From an uncultured Bacteroidales bacterium (GTDB lineage Bacteria; Bacteroidota; Bacteroidia; Bacteroidales; Muribaculaceae): a stretch of 64,000 bases of DNA. Position 1 is the first letter of the stretch; the number at the start of each line of letters is the position of its first letter. The translations under genes and the position numbers were made by a program. The notes under the pieces are model-generated. The model saw only the letters and a program-made list of their open reading frames with translations, did no database searches and was not told where the DNA came from. The DNA lies in the NCBI GenBank assembly GCA_902792435.1, contig CADAZN010000001.1:1-64000 (forward strand), given 5' to 3'. Positions 1-8,275 of the stretch are shown here, one piece after another.

Positions 1-704
1 CATAACGGGCCAGTCTTGATTGAGGTGTATTCAGAATCAAACACATCGCTGTAGGCTGGTTCACCATCAGTGTTGAATATTGTCGTTCCGCCATTGTCAA
101 ATATTTTATGGTTTGTATATTGGCCTACCAGCGAACCCGAGAACGAGAACTTGCCGTACTTGCCACTGAGATTGACCCAACCGTCATCTGACACACGACG
201 GCGTATTTCAAGATTGTTGGTCACAGATACACCAATGTAGTCTTTGAGCTGCTTTTTGAGTGTTATCTTGATTACGACTCCCGATTCTGCTGAATACCTT
301 ACCCCAAGGTCACGGATCACCTCTATTTTGGAGACTTGGCTTGATGGTATGGACAGCAGTATGTTTCGGTCTGCAACTTTCTGCTCGTTGATATAAATTG
401 CTCCAACACTCATCGATCCACCAGCTTTGATGTTGTTGATGTCGTAGGTCACAATGCCAGGAGTCCATCCGAGCATGTCATAAAGAGTGCCTGCGTCTCC
501 AATATGAGTGCCCGACAGATTGCTGATTGAATAGTTCAATCCGTCTCTGTGGATAACCGCTTTAGGAGCTATGACTGAGACCTCTTGAAGCAGCACATTT
601 ATACTATCGGCGGTTACGACATTTGTACTGTCGTCATTCACTTGACTTGCAGCAGAAAGACAAGCTAAAATACTGATTGCTAATGAATAAAGTCTTGTTT
701 TCAT
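1..704 (-). CDS. TonB-dependent receptor plug / outer-membrane barrel protein (3' end outside window)
   Basis: Reading the minus strand from the ATG at 704 gives an open frame of about 234 codons that runs off the window edge, so the gene is partial. It begins with a Sec signal peptide (MKTRLYSLAISILACLSAASQ). Residues about 40-155 resemble a TonB plug: a segment with LQEVSVIAPKAVI, then YDMLGWTPGIV, a SMSVGAIYINEQKV stretch and SSQVSKIEVIRDLG, the usual plug pattern in which a name for the interface loop precedes VIRD. After about residue 160 alternating strands suggest the first barrel strands. It lacks the N-terminal carboxypeptidase-like domain common in SusC proteins. It lies 92 bases downstream of the secreted protein gene and is probably the last visible member of the ECF sigma operon. 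Its substrate cannot be told. Confidence 0.75.
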   Translation of the reverse strand, partial: MKTRLYSLAISILACLSAASQVNDDSTNVVTADSINVLLQEVSVIAPKAVIHRDGLNYSISNLSGTHIGDAGTLYDMLGWTPGIVTYDINNIKAGGSMSVGAIYINEQKVADRNILLSIPSSQVSKIEVIRDLGVRYSAESGVVIKITLKKQLKDYIGVSVTNNLEIRRRVSDDGWVNLSGKYGKFSFSGSLVGQYTNHKIFDNGGTTIFNTDGEPAYSDVFDSEYTSIKTGPL

Positions 705-796
705 ATTGGTGAGTTTTTGATTAATAGACATAGTTATGGCTGTTTACATGATTTCGGTCACATAAACGATGTTATTAAAATGAATGGTAGGGACTT

Positions 797-1627
797 TTAT
801 TTACTTAGTCGCGCTTCAAGTATCTCTATCACTTGCTGCAGCAGGAGAATGCTGGATGCGTCCTTGTGCTTTCGCTCAAATTCTGCTTTTGATAGTTTGA
901 TTTGACCGATGGCCACCTTTAAGTCGTCTTGGTCGAGCACATCACATTCTTTCGCCAATGAGTAAAGCCCGGATAGGTACAGAGATTCGCCATCTTTGAG
1001 CTTGTCAAGATAAAAGAACAGTTTTCTCATCCACATTTTGTTATCGTTCTTTTGCTCTGAAGGAGGGCTAACTGTGAGAGATTCTATTTGTGGTTTTATG
1101 GGTGCGTATGTGGTGATTAGCCTGCCTGTGACTCCGCTATCCGGCACTTCGCTCCACTCTATGGTGTAAGTGGTCCTGAACTGTGTGTCATCGTCATTGA
1201 TCAGTCCTACTGTGTAGCAGTTGTCGGCTTCTGTTCCAACAAGTGTGAACTCACTTTTGTTGTGGTATATGCGATACCCGGTATAAAGACGGTCTTTATT
1301 GCCGGTGATGCTCCAAAGCGTGTAAATGCTGCGGTTGGGAATCTTGCCGTTATCCATCGCTTGGCTGATTGCTTCATACAGCACTTTCACGCTGTCGGTG
1401 TAACTAACGTCGGCTTCAGGCAATGCGAACTTATAGATTGTAAGTTCACCCTCTTTTTCTCCAGTTTCGGGGTTGGTGAAGGTGTTGTGAATCTTCAGAA
1501 TATTCTGTTGCTGCACGATAGGCGAATTATCTCCAAAGTAATATCTTAACTTTGCGAAATAATCTTGTGCCGTCACCGCAGGTGCGATGAACAACGCCAG
1601 TGCAATGATAATATACTTTGTTTTCAT
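797..1627 (-). CDS. Secreted protein of unknown function in ECF sigma operon
   Basis: A 276-residue protein with a clear signal peptide (MKTKYIIIALALFIAPAVTAQ), so periplasmic or surface located. I do not recognise a family. The middle looks beta-rich (YTIEWSEVPDSGVTGRLITT), and the last 80 residues are predicted helical and charged (KLKDGESLYL, LSKAEFERKHKD). Its start codon overlaps the stop of the anti-sigma gene upstream by four bases, implying translational coupling. Being co-transcribed with a sigma/anti-sigma pair and followed by a TonB-plug protein, it may be a sensor or the main regulated product; this is inference from position only. Confidence 0.8.
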   Translation of the reverse strand: MKTKYIIIALALFIAPAVTAQDYFAKLRYYFGDNSPIVQQQNILKIHNTFTNPETGEKEGELTIYKFALPEADVSYTDSVKVLYEAISQAMDNGKIPNRSIYTLWSITGNKDRLYTGYRIYHNKSEFTLVGTEADNCYTVGLINDDDTQFRTTYTIEWSEVPDSGVTGRLITTYAPIKPQIESLTVSPPSEQKNDNKMWMRKLFFYLDKLKDGESLYLSGLYSLAKECDVLDQDDLKVAIGQIKLSKAEFERKHKDASSILLLQQVIEILEARLSK

Positions 1628-2364
1628 AATCCAGGTATGTTAGTTGATTGGTTGTTGAATTGATTATCTATTTCTTGTTGCATATCCACATAAATGATGG
1701 TGCCGTCCTCATCGGTCACTGCTTTATAGCCCATGGCCTCCATGTCGATGATGATGGCTTGCTGGTTCAGTTCTTCAAGTTCGCGTTGCAAACGTTCGTT
1801 GTCTTGCAAATGCAGTTCGTTCTGTGCAATAAGATTGGTCTGTGTCTCATGATGAGAGACGTCCATAGAATGCTTTTGTTTTCTTGGCTGTTGCTTGATT
1901 GCGACGAGCTGTTGCTTGATTGCGACGCTTTCTGCTTTATTATGTGCGCGAGTATTGTTATCGGATGATTCTGTCACTACCTCATGATGAGTGTCGGTTT
2001 TATGGTCAATCGTCACTTCTTTTGGTTCTGCCTTTTGAGCGATTATCGGTGGTGAAATAAGCTGGGTGGTTTCGGGCTTGTTTAAAACCTTGAAACCTAA
2101 AACTAGTGCCACGATTGCCGCTGCAGCAGCAGGAACCCACCAAATCCATCTGCGATGTGATTGTGAGGACGGTTTGGGAAGCAAGTCTCCTTCCAGTCCA
2201 CGGTCGATATAGCCGAATAAAGCCTGATAATCTTCCCATTCGGCTGGCACGTCGTGAGCCGTACTGAAATATTGGCTCAGCAACGACTCCTCCTCAATGG
2301 TGGTCTTGCCCGCCATAAATTTGTCGAGCAAAGCCTCTATCTGATGTCGTGAATATGGTTTCAT
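1624..2364 (-). CDS. Single-pass anti-sigma-like membrane protein
   Basis: A 246-residue protein. Residues 1-60 form a soluble helical cytoplasmic part (RHQIEALLDKFMAGKTTIEEE) resembling the N-terminal sigma-binding part of FecR-type and other Bacteroidota anti-sigma factors. A strong transmembrane helix follows at about 70-92 (WIWWVPAAAAAIVALVLGF). The periplasmic part is hydrophilic, low-complexity and ends in a coiled-coil-like stretch (LQDNERLQRELEELNQQ). No FecR domain is visible, so it would sense the envelope differently from classical FecR. It overlaps the ECF sigma gene by four bases and the secreted protein gene by four. The function as anti-sigma factor is inferred from topology and coupling. 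Confidence 0.75.
   Translation of the reverse strand: MKPYSRHQIEALLDKFMAGKTTIEEESLLSQYFSTAHDVPAEWEDYQALFGYIDRGLEGDLLPKPSSQSHRRWIWWVPAAAAAIVALVLGFKVLNKPETTQLISPPIIAQKAEPKEVTIDHKTDTHHEVVTESSDNNTRAHNKAESVAIKQQLVAIKQQPRKQKHSMDVSHHETQTNLIAQNELHLQDNERLQRELEELNQQAIIIDMEAMGYKAVTDEDGTIIYVDMQQEIDNQFNNQSTNIPGL
1888..1927. repeat. Tandem 21-bp in-frame duplication in the anti-sigma gene
   Basis: The 19 bases at 1888-1906 are repeated exactly at 1909-1927, a period of 21 bases. On the coding (minus) strand this makes the duplicated peptide VAIKQQ-L / VAIKQQ-P in the periplasmic linker. It looks like a recent slippage or unequal-crossover event that keeps the frame. Confidence 0.9.
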
Positions 2365-2858
2365 TGTCGTTCTCTGCGTTGTTTCTTGATTTGTTCCATG
2401 AGTTGTCTTCGTGCCCTTGAGAGCAATGTGCTCACACTGTCTTCCTTTATTCCGAGCAGAGTTGCTATCTGCTTGTTGGAGTATTTCTCATCTTGGCGCA
2501 TTTTCAACACTGCGTGTAGGGTGGATGGTAGCTCATTGATTTTCTGTTCGAGCCATTGCACGTCCTCTTGCTGTATGATTTCATCCAACGGCGAAATTGT
2601 CTGGCTTGCTCTATCCCTGCTCTCTAAAGGGAGCGGTGGTTTGCGTCGCAAGTGGTTCAGCGATAATCGTTGAGCAATCACAGCTGCAAAACCCTCTGGA
2701 TTGTAGAGCCGTTTATCGTCACGCATCTGCCATAGCCGCAACAGCGTCTCCTGGGCGATGTCTTGCGACTCGTCATAGTCGAGGCCCATCGCCGCAGCCT
2801 TGTTCAAGGCGGCAGACCTCAGCCGTGGAGCTATCAGTTCAAATGCGTCAATAGTCAT
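2361..2858 (-). CDS. ECF-family RNA polymerase sigma factor
   Basis: A 165-residue protein with the two domains of an extracytoplasmic-function sigma factor. Region 2 (about 10-75) contains DESQDIAQETLLRLWQ, the -10-binding helix pattern. Region 4 (about 105-160) contains LPSTLHAVLKMRQDEKYS followed by the helix-turn-helix IATLLGIKEDSVSTLLSRAR. It is the first gene of the operon and overlaps its anti-sigma partner by four bases. A perfect 18-bp palindrome sits just upstream of the start codon and may be a control site. The assignment as ECF sigma is secure; the regulon is unknown. Confidence 0.93.
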   Translation of the reverse strand: MTIDAFELIAPRLRSAALNKAAAMGLDYDESQDIAQETLLRLWQMRDDKRLYNPEGFAAVIAQRLSLNHLRRKPPLPLESRDRASQTISPLDEIIQQEDVQWLEQKINELPSTLHAVLKMRQDEKYSNKQIATLLGIKEDSVSTLLSRARRQLMEQIKKQRRERQ

Positions 2859-2860
2859 TT

Positions 2861-2878
2861 ACAAATTACGTAATTTGT
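2861..2878. promoter_or_regulatory. Perfect 18-bp palindrome just upstream of the ECF sigma start
   Basis: The sequence ACAAATTACGTAATTTGT reads the same on both strands. It ends two bases before the ATG of the ECF gene (minus strand), so it would cover the ribosome-binding region of the mRNA or serve as an operator just downstream of the promoter at 2882-2889. Confidence 0.6.
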
Positions 2879-2881
2879 CGA

Positions 2882-2889
2882 CAAAATTA
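2882..2889 (-). promoter_or_regulatory. -7 promoter box of the ECF sigma operon
   Basis: On the minus strand this reads TAATTTTG, matching the Bacteroidota -7 consensus TAnnTTTG, about 25 bases upstream of the ECF start codon. No TTTG at a standard 19-21 base distance is visible. Confidence 0.55.
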
Positions 2890-3034
2890 CTAACTTTACA
2901 TTTATATAACACATCAAACCCCGCTTTTCAAACAAAAGAAGAAATTTTTTTTAAATAAGTGGAGATAAACTGATGCTTTATTTTTCAGTAAAACTAATTT
3001 ATTTTGTCTATTGTTTATGCATTTCGTTGCGATG

Positions 3035-3063
3035 AAGATGTCCATAATGGGCATCTTTTTTCT
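3035..3063 (+). terminator. Orphan plus-strand intrinsic terminator
   Basis: AAGATGTCC (3035-3043), loop ATAAT, GGGCATCTT (3049-3057) form a 9-bp stem with one G-U pair, followed by a run of T (3055-3060). It would terminate plus-strand transcription, but no plus-strand gene lies between 2859 and here, so it may end a small RNA or antisense transcript. Confidence 0.5.
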
Positions 3064-3070
3064 TTTATAT

Positions 3071-3112
3071 ATAATAAAAAAACTCAACCCGCTAAATGAT
3101 GCGGGTTGAGCC
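3071..3112 (-). terminator. Intrinsic terminator of rpoD
   Basis: CTCAACCCGC (3083-3092) and GCGGGTTGAG (3101-3110) make a perfect 10-bp stem with an 8-base loop. On the minus strand it is followed by TTTTTTTATTAT. It lies about 75 bases after the rpoD stop codon. Confidence 0.9.
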
Positions 3113-3187
3113 AATCTCTCGTAATTGATGTTTTGTTGAATTTCTTGAAAATACGGCTTGATATTGAGCCGTTGAAAGTGTTGGGCG

Positions 3188-4045
3188 TTAGCCCAAGTAA
3201 GATTTTAGCAGCTTGCTCTTTTGTCCTTTGAGACGGCGGATTGCTTTCTCTTTGATTTGGCGAACACGCTCACGGGTGAGGTCGAATTTCGCGCCAATTT
3301 CTTCGAGAGTCATCTCTTGGCAACCAATGCCGAAGAACATTTTCAGGATGTCTCGCTCACGAGGGTTGAGCTGGTCAAGAGCTCGATTAACCTCTTTAGA
3401 AAGAGACTCCTGGTTCAACGATTGATCGGCCATAGGAGAGTCCTCATTGGGAAGCACGTCGAGAAGGCTGTTGTCTTCACCATCGACAAATGGAGCATCT
3501 ACCGAAACGTGACGACCGCTAACCTTCATTGCGTCTGAAATCTTGTCAACCGGAACGTCGAGTTGCTCGGCAAGCTCGGCTGCCGAAGGACGACGCTCAT
3601 GCTCTTGCTCAAATCGAGACTGGGCCTTGCTGATTTTGTTGATAGAACCCACCTGGTTCAGAGGCAATCTAACAATGCGCGATTGCTCGGCTAGAGCTTG
3701 AAGGATTGACTGACGTATCCACCAAACGGCATAGGAGATAAACTTGAAGCCTCGAGTCTCGTCAAATTTCTGAGCTGCCTTAATCAGGCCTAAATTACCT
3801 TCGTCGATCAAGTCGGGAAGACTTAATCCCTGGTTTTGGTACTGCTTTGCTACAGAAACTACGAAACGCAAATTGGCGCTTACAAGTTTGTCGAGAGCTG
3901 CTTGATCACCTTGTTTAATACGCTGAGCGAGCTCGACTTCCTCGTCAACGGTTATAAGGTCCTTGCGACCTATTTCCTGCAAGTACTTGTCGAGCGATGC
4001 ACTCTCGCGATTGGTGATGGATTTTGTGATTTTTAATTGTCTCAT
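3188..4045 (-). CDS. rpoD: Primary RNA polymerase sigma factor RpoD/SigA
   Basis: A 285-residue primary sigma factor of the short Bacteroidota form that lacks the large N-terminal region 1.1 of E. coli RpoD. Visible parts: region 1.2 ([18 protein letters not shown]), region 2 with the core-binding and -10-melting signature ([31 protein letters not shown]), region 3 ([12 protein letters not shown]) and region 4 with the helix-turn-helix ([20 protein letters not shown]). It directs housekeeping transcription from the TTTG/TAnnTTTG promoters seen throughout this window. It is a single-gene unit with its own -7 box and a strong terminator. Confidence 0.97.
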   Translation of the reverse strand: MRQLKITKSITNRESASLDKYLQEIGRKDLITVDEEVELAQRIKQGDQAALDKLVSANLRFVVSVAKQYQNQGLSLPDLIDEGNLGLIKAAQKFDETRGFKFISYAVWWIRQSILQALAEQSRIVRLPLNQVGSINKISKAQSRFEQEHERRPSAAELAEQLDVPVDKISDAMKVSGRHVSVDAPFVDGEDNSLLDVLPNEDSPMADQSLNQESLSKEVNRALDQLNPRERDILKMFFGIGCQEMTLEEIGAKFDLTRERVRQIKEKAIRRLKGQKSKLLKSYLG

Positions 4046-4069
4046 ACTAAAATGTAGAGTTTAAGCTTG

Positions 4070-4077
4070 CAAAATTA
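4070..4077 (-). promoter_or_regulatory. -7 promoter box of rpoD
   Basis: Minus strand TAATTTTG, followed by C, 24 bases upstream of the rpoD ATG. No clear -33 box at the usual distance. Confidence 0.6.
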
Positions 4078-4212
4078 CAAAACATATCTGAATTATGATG
4101 TATATTTGTGGTAAAAAGTTTAATTAATTAACGTTATTTAACCAAATTGTATATTTCGTGTGGGTTGAATGTTGCTCTTTTAGTAATAAATATTTTATGA
4201 GAAAATAATGGT

Positions 4213-4254
4213 TTTGAAAAAGCGGGCGCCGCTAAAATGGGTCGCCCGCTTTGA
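4213..4254 (-). terminator. Intrinsic terminator of degP
   Basis: AAAGCGGGCG (4219-4228) pairs with CGCCCGCTTT (4243-4252), a 10-bp GC-rich stem with a 14-base loop, followed on the minus strand by five T. It lies just past the degP stop. Confidence 0.88.
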
Positions 4255-4288
4255 GATTTATAAAAACGTGTGCTTATGAGTTTCTTGA

Positions 4289-5854
4289 TTATTCTTCGAC
4301 ATCGGCGAGGTCGACTGCGCGGTAAATTTTCTTACCGGTTGTTGTGATGCCAGTGATAAACATCACTTTATCGCTCTCTTGATCACGCATGATGGCGTTG
4401 TAGATGTCTTCTACCTCTTCTTGGTTGTTGACACGAATGTTGTTGATGTCGGTGATGATGAAGCCGTTGTTGATACCGGCATTTTTGAACTTGCCGTCTC
4501 TGATTCCGCTTACTTTCACACCGTTACTGATTCCAAGTTCTTCTTTCTCTTCGGCAGTAAGTGGTGTAAAGGCACATCCTAGAGAGGTGAAGTCGCTGCT
4601 CTTGGTGATGCGTGTAGTGCCTTGGTCGTTCTTGAAGGTTACATCGACGGTCTTGAGCTTGTTGTCACGATAGTATTTGATGGTGGCCTTGTCGCCAGGA
4701 CGGAGTTTGCTCATTTCCTCAAGCATTTGAGCTCCGTTCTTGACAGTAGTGCCATTGAGGCCCACAATCACATCGCCCTCACGAATGCCAGCTTCCTTTG
4801 CAGCACTGCGGTCGTTCACCTTGTTTACATATATACCTTCGGTTGTGGCGTTGATGTTGTTCTCCTTGGCTTTCTCAGCGTCGAGCTCGGTAAATTGAAT
4901 TCCGAGAACTGCACGCTGAACGCTTCCATATTGCTTGATGTCGGTTATTATTTTCTTAACAACAGACGATGGAATTGCAAACGAGTGTCCTGCATAGTTG
5001 CCAGTTTGAGAGTAGATCATAGTGTTGATACCAATAAGCTCTCCGTCTACATTAACTAATGCGCCGCCGCTGTTGCCAGGGTTCACTGCTGCATCGTGCT
5101 GAATGAAAGACTCGATGCCTAGATTGTTGCCTTTGTTGATGCCACGGGCCTTAGCACTGACAATACCAGCTGTTACCGAAGAGTTCAAGCCAAAGGGGTT
5201 GCCAACGGCAAGTACCCATTCGCCTACTTTTACGTTGTCGCTGTTGCCAAAAATGATAGGGCTCAGCTTTGTGGCTGAAATTTTAAGAAGAGCTATGTCG
5301 GAGTTGGGGTCGGTTCCAATTACGCGTGCGTTGAATTTGCGGTTGTCGTTGAGGGTTACCTCAAGTTTCTCGGCGCCGTCAATCACGTGGTTGTTAGTAA
5401 CGATGTAGCCGTCTTCACTGATAATCACACCCGAACCTTGACCTCTTGCTTGGGGTTCCTGTTTTTGTTGTGGTTGCTGTTGTTGCTGGCGGCGTTGCGA
5501 ACCTCCTTGGCCACCAAAGCCAGGGCCGAAGAAGAACTCAAACGGATCGAAATCACCGCCGTAGTACTGCTGCTGGCGTGGAGTGACAAATGACTTTATG
5601 CTTACAACCGAGTTGATTGTGCTCTCGGCGGCCTTGGTAAAGTCGAGTGCGTTGCCGTAGCGGCCATTAACTGTAACAGCTTTAGTTGATGTCTTGACAA
5701 TTCCGTCGTCTTTGATATTAGCGGTTGTGTCGGCTGACGACTGAATATAGATGTCGCGAACTTTCTCTACTCCTGATGTTGCGAGGAGAGTGGTTGCAGA
5801 ACCAAATATTGATGCGGCAACCATCATTAATGCTAATTTTTTAGTGTTTGTCAT
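4289..5854 (-). CDS. degP: Periplasmic serine protease/chaperone DegP (HtrA, Do family)
   Basis: A 521-residue envelope quality-control protease. The signal peptide is MTNTKKLALMMVAASIFG. The trypsin-like domain carries the catalytic triad: His156 in TNNHVIDG, Asp186 in SDIALLK and Ser262 in NPGNSGGAL. Before it lies a glycine- and glutamine-rich loop (residues about 99-139) in the position of the LA loop that controls activity. Two PDZ domains follow (about 310-400 and 425-515; GIYVNKVNDRSAAKEAG marks the first). It degrades or refolds misfolded periplasmic and outer-membrane proteins. It is transcribed alone, downstream of a 370-base divergent intergenic region and ending at a strong terminator. 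Confidence 0.96.
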   Translation of the reverse strand: MTNTKKLALMMVAASIFGSATTLLATSGVEKVRDIYIQSSADTTANIKDDGIVKTSTKAVTVNGRYGNALDFTKAAESTINSVVSIKSFVTPRQQQYYGGDFDPFEFFFGPGFGGQGGSQRRQQQQQPQQKQEPQARGQGSGVIISEDGYIVTNNHVIDGAEKLEVTLNDNRKFNARVIGTDPNSDIALLKISATKLSPIIFGNSDNVKVGEWVLAVGNPFGLNSSVTAGIVSAKARGINKGNNLGIESFIQHDAAVNPGNSGGALVNVDGELIGINTMIYSQTGNYAGHSFAIPSSVVKKIITDIKQYGSVQRAVLGIQFTELDAEKAKENNINATTEGIYVNKVNDRSAAKEAGIREGDVIVGLNGTTVKNGAQMLEEMSKLRPGDKATIKYYRDNKLKTVDVTFKNDQGTTRITKSSDFTSLGCAFTPLTAEEKEELGISNGVKVSGIRDGKFKNAGINNGFIITDINNIRVNNQEEVEDIYNAIMRDQESDKVMFITGITTTGKKIYRAVDLADVEE

Positions 5855-6229
5855 AATCTTTATATGTTAAAATAATAGTCGATTTTAAAACTGCAATAGT
5901 TAAAATTAACTTTTGAAATTTGAACGTAAAAGTACATTGAAATATTACAAAAACAATACCAGAGCCCCGTATTTTAAACTAAATTAATACCCACAGCATA
6001 TCTTTTTTAATTCTTTAATAATGCATTAGGCAAAAAAACGTTTTTGTCACTTTTTGTTGTATTAGGGTATAATGGATTTATTTGCTGAAATTATGTCATG
6101 TTTTTTATTTAGTCAAAAGCAGCTATTTATATTATAATAAGGTATCACATATTATATTATAAAAAGTGATAAATATTTTGCTTACAAACTACTTTATTAA
6201 GTTAAAGTTGTTATCTTTGCAAGTTGATA
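5855..6229. other. AT-rich divergent intergenic region between degP and the porin operon
   Basis: About 370 bases with no credible gene. It contains the porin -7 box (6212-6219) and AT-rich repeats around 6125-6175, including an inverted TATCAC (6143-6148) / GTGATA (6166-6171). I could not find a convincing degP promoter box. Confidence 0.6.
6212..6219 (+). promoter_or_regulatory. -7 promoter box of the porin operon
   Basis: TATCTTTG followed by C, ending 10 bases before the ATG at 6230. Transcription would start only a few bases before the start codon, giving a very short leader, and makes the in-frame TTG at 6224 unlikely as a start. No -33 box at the normal distance. Confidence 0.65.
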
Positions 6230-8242
6230 ATGAATAATCGATATATTAAATATTGTGTTATAATGCTGGTGGCGATGCTATTGTCACCAATGTCTCTTGC
6301 ACAAACTCTCAAAACCGAGCGCCCCATAATTGATAAAAAAAAGCAAGTAAAGATAGAGCCTAGCTATGCTTGGTCGATTAGCGAGCCACTGGGACTGCAT
6401 TATGAGTCAACAATAGATACTTTGTTTCTTAATTATCATAAGGAGAACATCCCATCTCACCAAAGTAATGCTTGGGCAACAACTGGAAACTTTGGCGCAT
6501 CGGGTCAAAACCAGATTTTCTTTGAACGCAAAAGAACTAGTGACTTTTTCTTTGAAGACGCTATAGAGAATTGGCTGCCTAGTGTGGAAAAACAACGTTA
6601 TTACAATACACGTATACCTATGACGCTGATTTCACACACCACAGGCGGTAATAAATATAGCAATCAAGATCGAACTCAGGTTACCTTCTCGGGCAATGTT
6701 GGGAAAAGGCTTCAACTAGGAGCCGCTATGGATTATATCTATTCAAAAGGTTCTTACAACTATCAAGCTGACAAGAATTTCAGATGGAGCTTGTTTGGTA
6801 GCTATATTGGTGATAGATATGAGATGCAGACTTTCTTCAATAGCTACAACTATTTGGGCAAAGAAAATGGTGGTATCACCGATGACCTTTATATTACTGA
6901 TCCGGCGAGCGTTCAAGGTGGAGAGAGCAATGTCGACAATAAAAGTATTCCCACTTATTTAACAGCTAGTCATAGCAAGCTCACTGGTTCGGAGTTCTAC
7001 ATGAACCATAGTTACAATGTGGGTCATTACCGTTATCAACGTGACTCGGTTACCGATACTATTATTGGCCGCACTTATATTCCGGTAACCCGTTTTATTT
7101 GGACTTTTGATTTCAAAACAGTAAAACACCTGTTCTTGAACCAAAACTCGGCTCAAGACCATGCCTATTTCCCAAACACTTATCTAAATCTTGGCGGAAC
7201 CGATGAGAGCACTCGGTACTGTCGATTGAGAAACACTATTGGTGTGTCGTTGATGGAAGGCTTTAACAAGTATGCAAAGTTTGGCTTCGCTGTTTATGGC
7301 ACTCATGAGATGCGTCATTTCAAGCAGGTTGTAGACACCTTGAGCGGAACTGAACTCCCAGAGGGACTAGATGTGTTACCAGTTAGTATTGAGCCAACTA
7401 CTACACAACAATTGTTCTGGGTGGGTGGACAACTTACCAAGCAGCGAGGTTCTATATTGACTTATGGAGCGACGGCACAGTTTGGTGTGCTTGGCGATGT
7501 TGCTGGTGATATTGATATTGAAGGTAATATCAAAACACGATTCAAGCTCTTTGGCGATACTGTTTCGCTGAAAGCATATGGCTATTTCAAGAATCTCACA
7601 CCTCCTTATTTGCTTAAGAAGTTCATTTCCAACCATTATGCATGGGATAATGACTTCTCTAAGATACAACGTTTTAGAGTAGGAGGCATTTTGGAGCTGC
7701 CTTGGATTCATACTAAGCTTAATGTTGGTTACGAAACTCTTAATAACTATGTGTATTTTAACTCCAGTGCGTTGCCCGAACAAGCCGGCTCGGCAGTTCA
7801 TGTGTTCCATGCTTCCTTGAACAATCATTTAGGATTTGGCATTTTTAATTGGGACAATGATATTAACTATCAAACTTCATCTAGTGATGAAATTTTACCA
7901 TTGCCCAAGTTCTCTATTTTCAGCAATATGTACCTTAAATTTAAGGTGGCAAAAGTTCTAGATATACAAATTGGAGTCGATTGTAATTACTATACAAAAT
8001 ATTACGCACCAAATTACAGTCCAGCAACTATGGTGTTCTACAATCAGCGCGAAGTGGAATGCGGCAACTTTATCTTTGCCGATGCTTATGCTAATTTCAA
8101 GTTGAAGAAGGCGCGTTTCTATGTGATGTATAGCCATGTCAACAAAGGCTTGTTTGGTGGAGACAACTATTTCTCGATACCTCATTATCCTCTTAACCCA
8201 GGCCGCTTCCAGTTTGGTGTATCAGTCGACTTTGTCAATTGA
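6230..8242 (+). CDS. Putative outer-membrane porin (Porin_10-like)
   Basis: About 670 residues starting at the ATG at 6230, giving a good signal peptide (MNNRYIKYCVIMLVAMLLSP, then MSLAQ). The mature part is a long string of alternating amphipathic strands with aromatic girdles (FFERKRTSDFFFED, YMNHSYNVGHYRYQRD) and ends in a beta-signal-like strand finishing FQFGVSVDFVN. Length and pattern fit the Bacteroidota 'putative porin' family. It should form an outer-membrane channel. The next genes, a solute-binding protein 33 bases downstream and an amino-acid symporter, suggest that it admits small nutrients such as amino acids; this is inference. No TonB plug is present. Confidence 0.8.
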   Translation: MNNRYIKYCVIMLVAMLLSPMSLAQTLKTERPIIDKKKQVKIEPSYAWSISEPLGLHYESTIDTLFLNYHKENIPSHQSNAWATTGNFGASGQNQIFFERKRTSDFFFEDAIENWLPSVEKQRYYNTRIPMTLISHTTGGNKYSNQDRTQVTFSGNVGKRLQLGAAMDYIYSKGSYNYQADKNFRWSLFGSYIGDRYEMQTFFNSYNYLGKENGGITDDLYITDPASVQGGESNVDNKSIPTYLTASHSKLTGSEFYMNHSYNVGHYRYQRDSVTDTIIGRTYIPVTRFIWTFDFKTVKHLFLNQNSAQDHAYFPNTYLNLGGTDESTRYCRLRNTIGVSLMEGFNKYAKFGFAVYGTHEMRHFKQVVDTLSGTELPEGLDVLPVSIEPTTTQQLFWVGGQLTKQRGSILTYGATAQFGVLGDVAGDIDIEGNIKTRFKLFGDTVSLKAYGYFKNLTPPYLLKKFISNHYAWDNDFSKIQRFRVGGILELPWIHTKLNVGYETLNNYVYFNSSALPEQAGSAVHVFHASLNNHLGFGIFNWDNDINYQTSSSDEILPLPKFSIFSNMYLKFKVAKVLDIQIGVDCNYYTKYYAPNYSPATMVFYNQREVECGNFIFADAYANFKLKKARFYVMYSHVNKGLFGGDNYFSIPHYPLNPGRFQFGVSVDFVN

Positions 8243-8275
8243 CAACCTATTAACATTTAATACTATTAATATATA

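Larger units (their letters stand above)
2859..3187. other. Intergenic region between rpoD and the ECF operon
   Basis: About 330 bases without a credible protein gene. It holds the ECF promoter box and palindrome, a plus-strand terminator-like hairpin with no gene in front of it (3035-3063), and the minus-strand rpoD terminator (3083-3110). The 66-codon minus-strand frame here starts inside the terminator stem and is unlikely to be real. Confidence 0.7.

Noticed and set aside
2914-3114. 66-codon minus-strand frame between rpoD and the ECF operon
   Set aside because: Its start codon lies inside the rpoD terminator stem and the peptide is a low-complexity Lys/Phe-rich string; no promoter or homology.
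3836-4036. Antisense frames over rpoD and degP
   Set aside because: They lie fully opposite well-supported conserved genes and show no independent signals.
6120-6180. AT-rich repeat region upstream of the porin as a CRISPR or origin
   Set aside because: Only loose AT-rich repetition with one 6-base inverted pair; no spaced repeats, no DnaA-box cluster.
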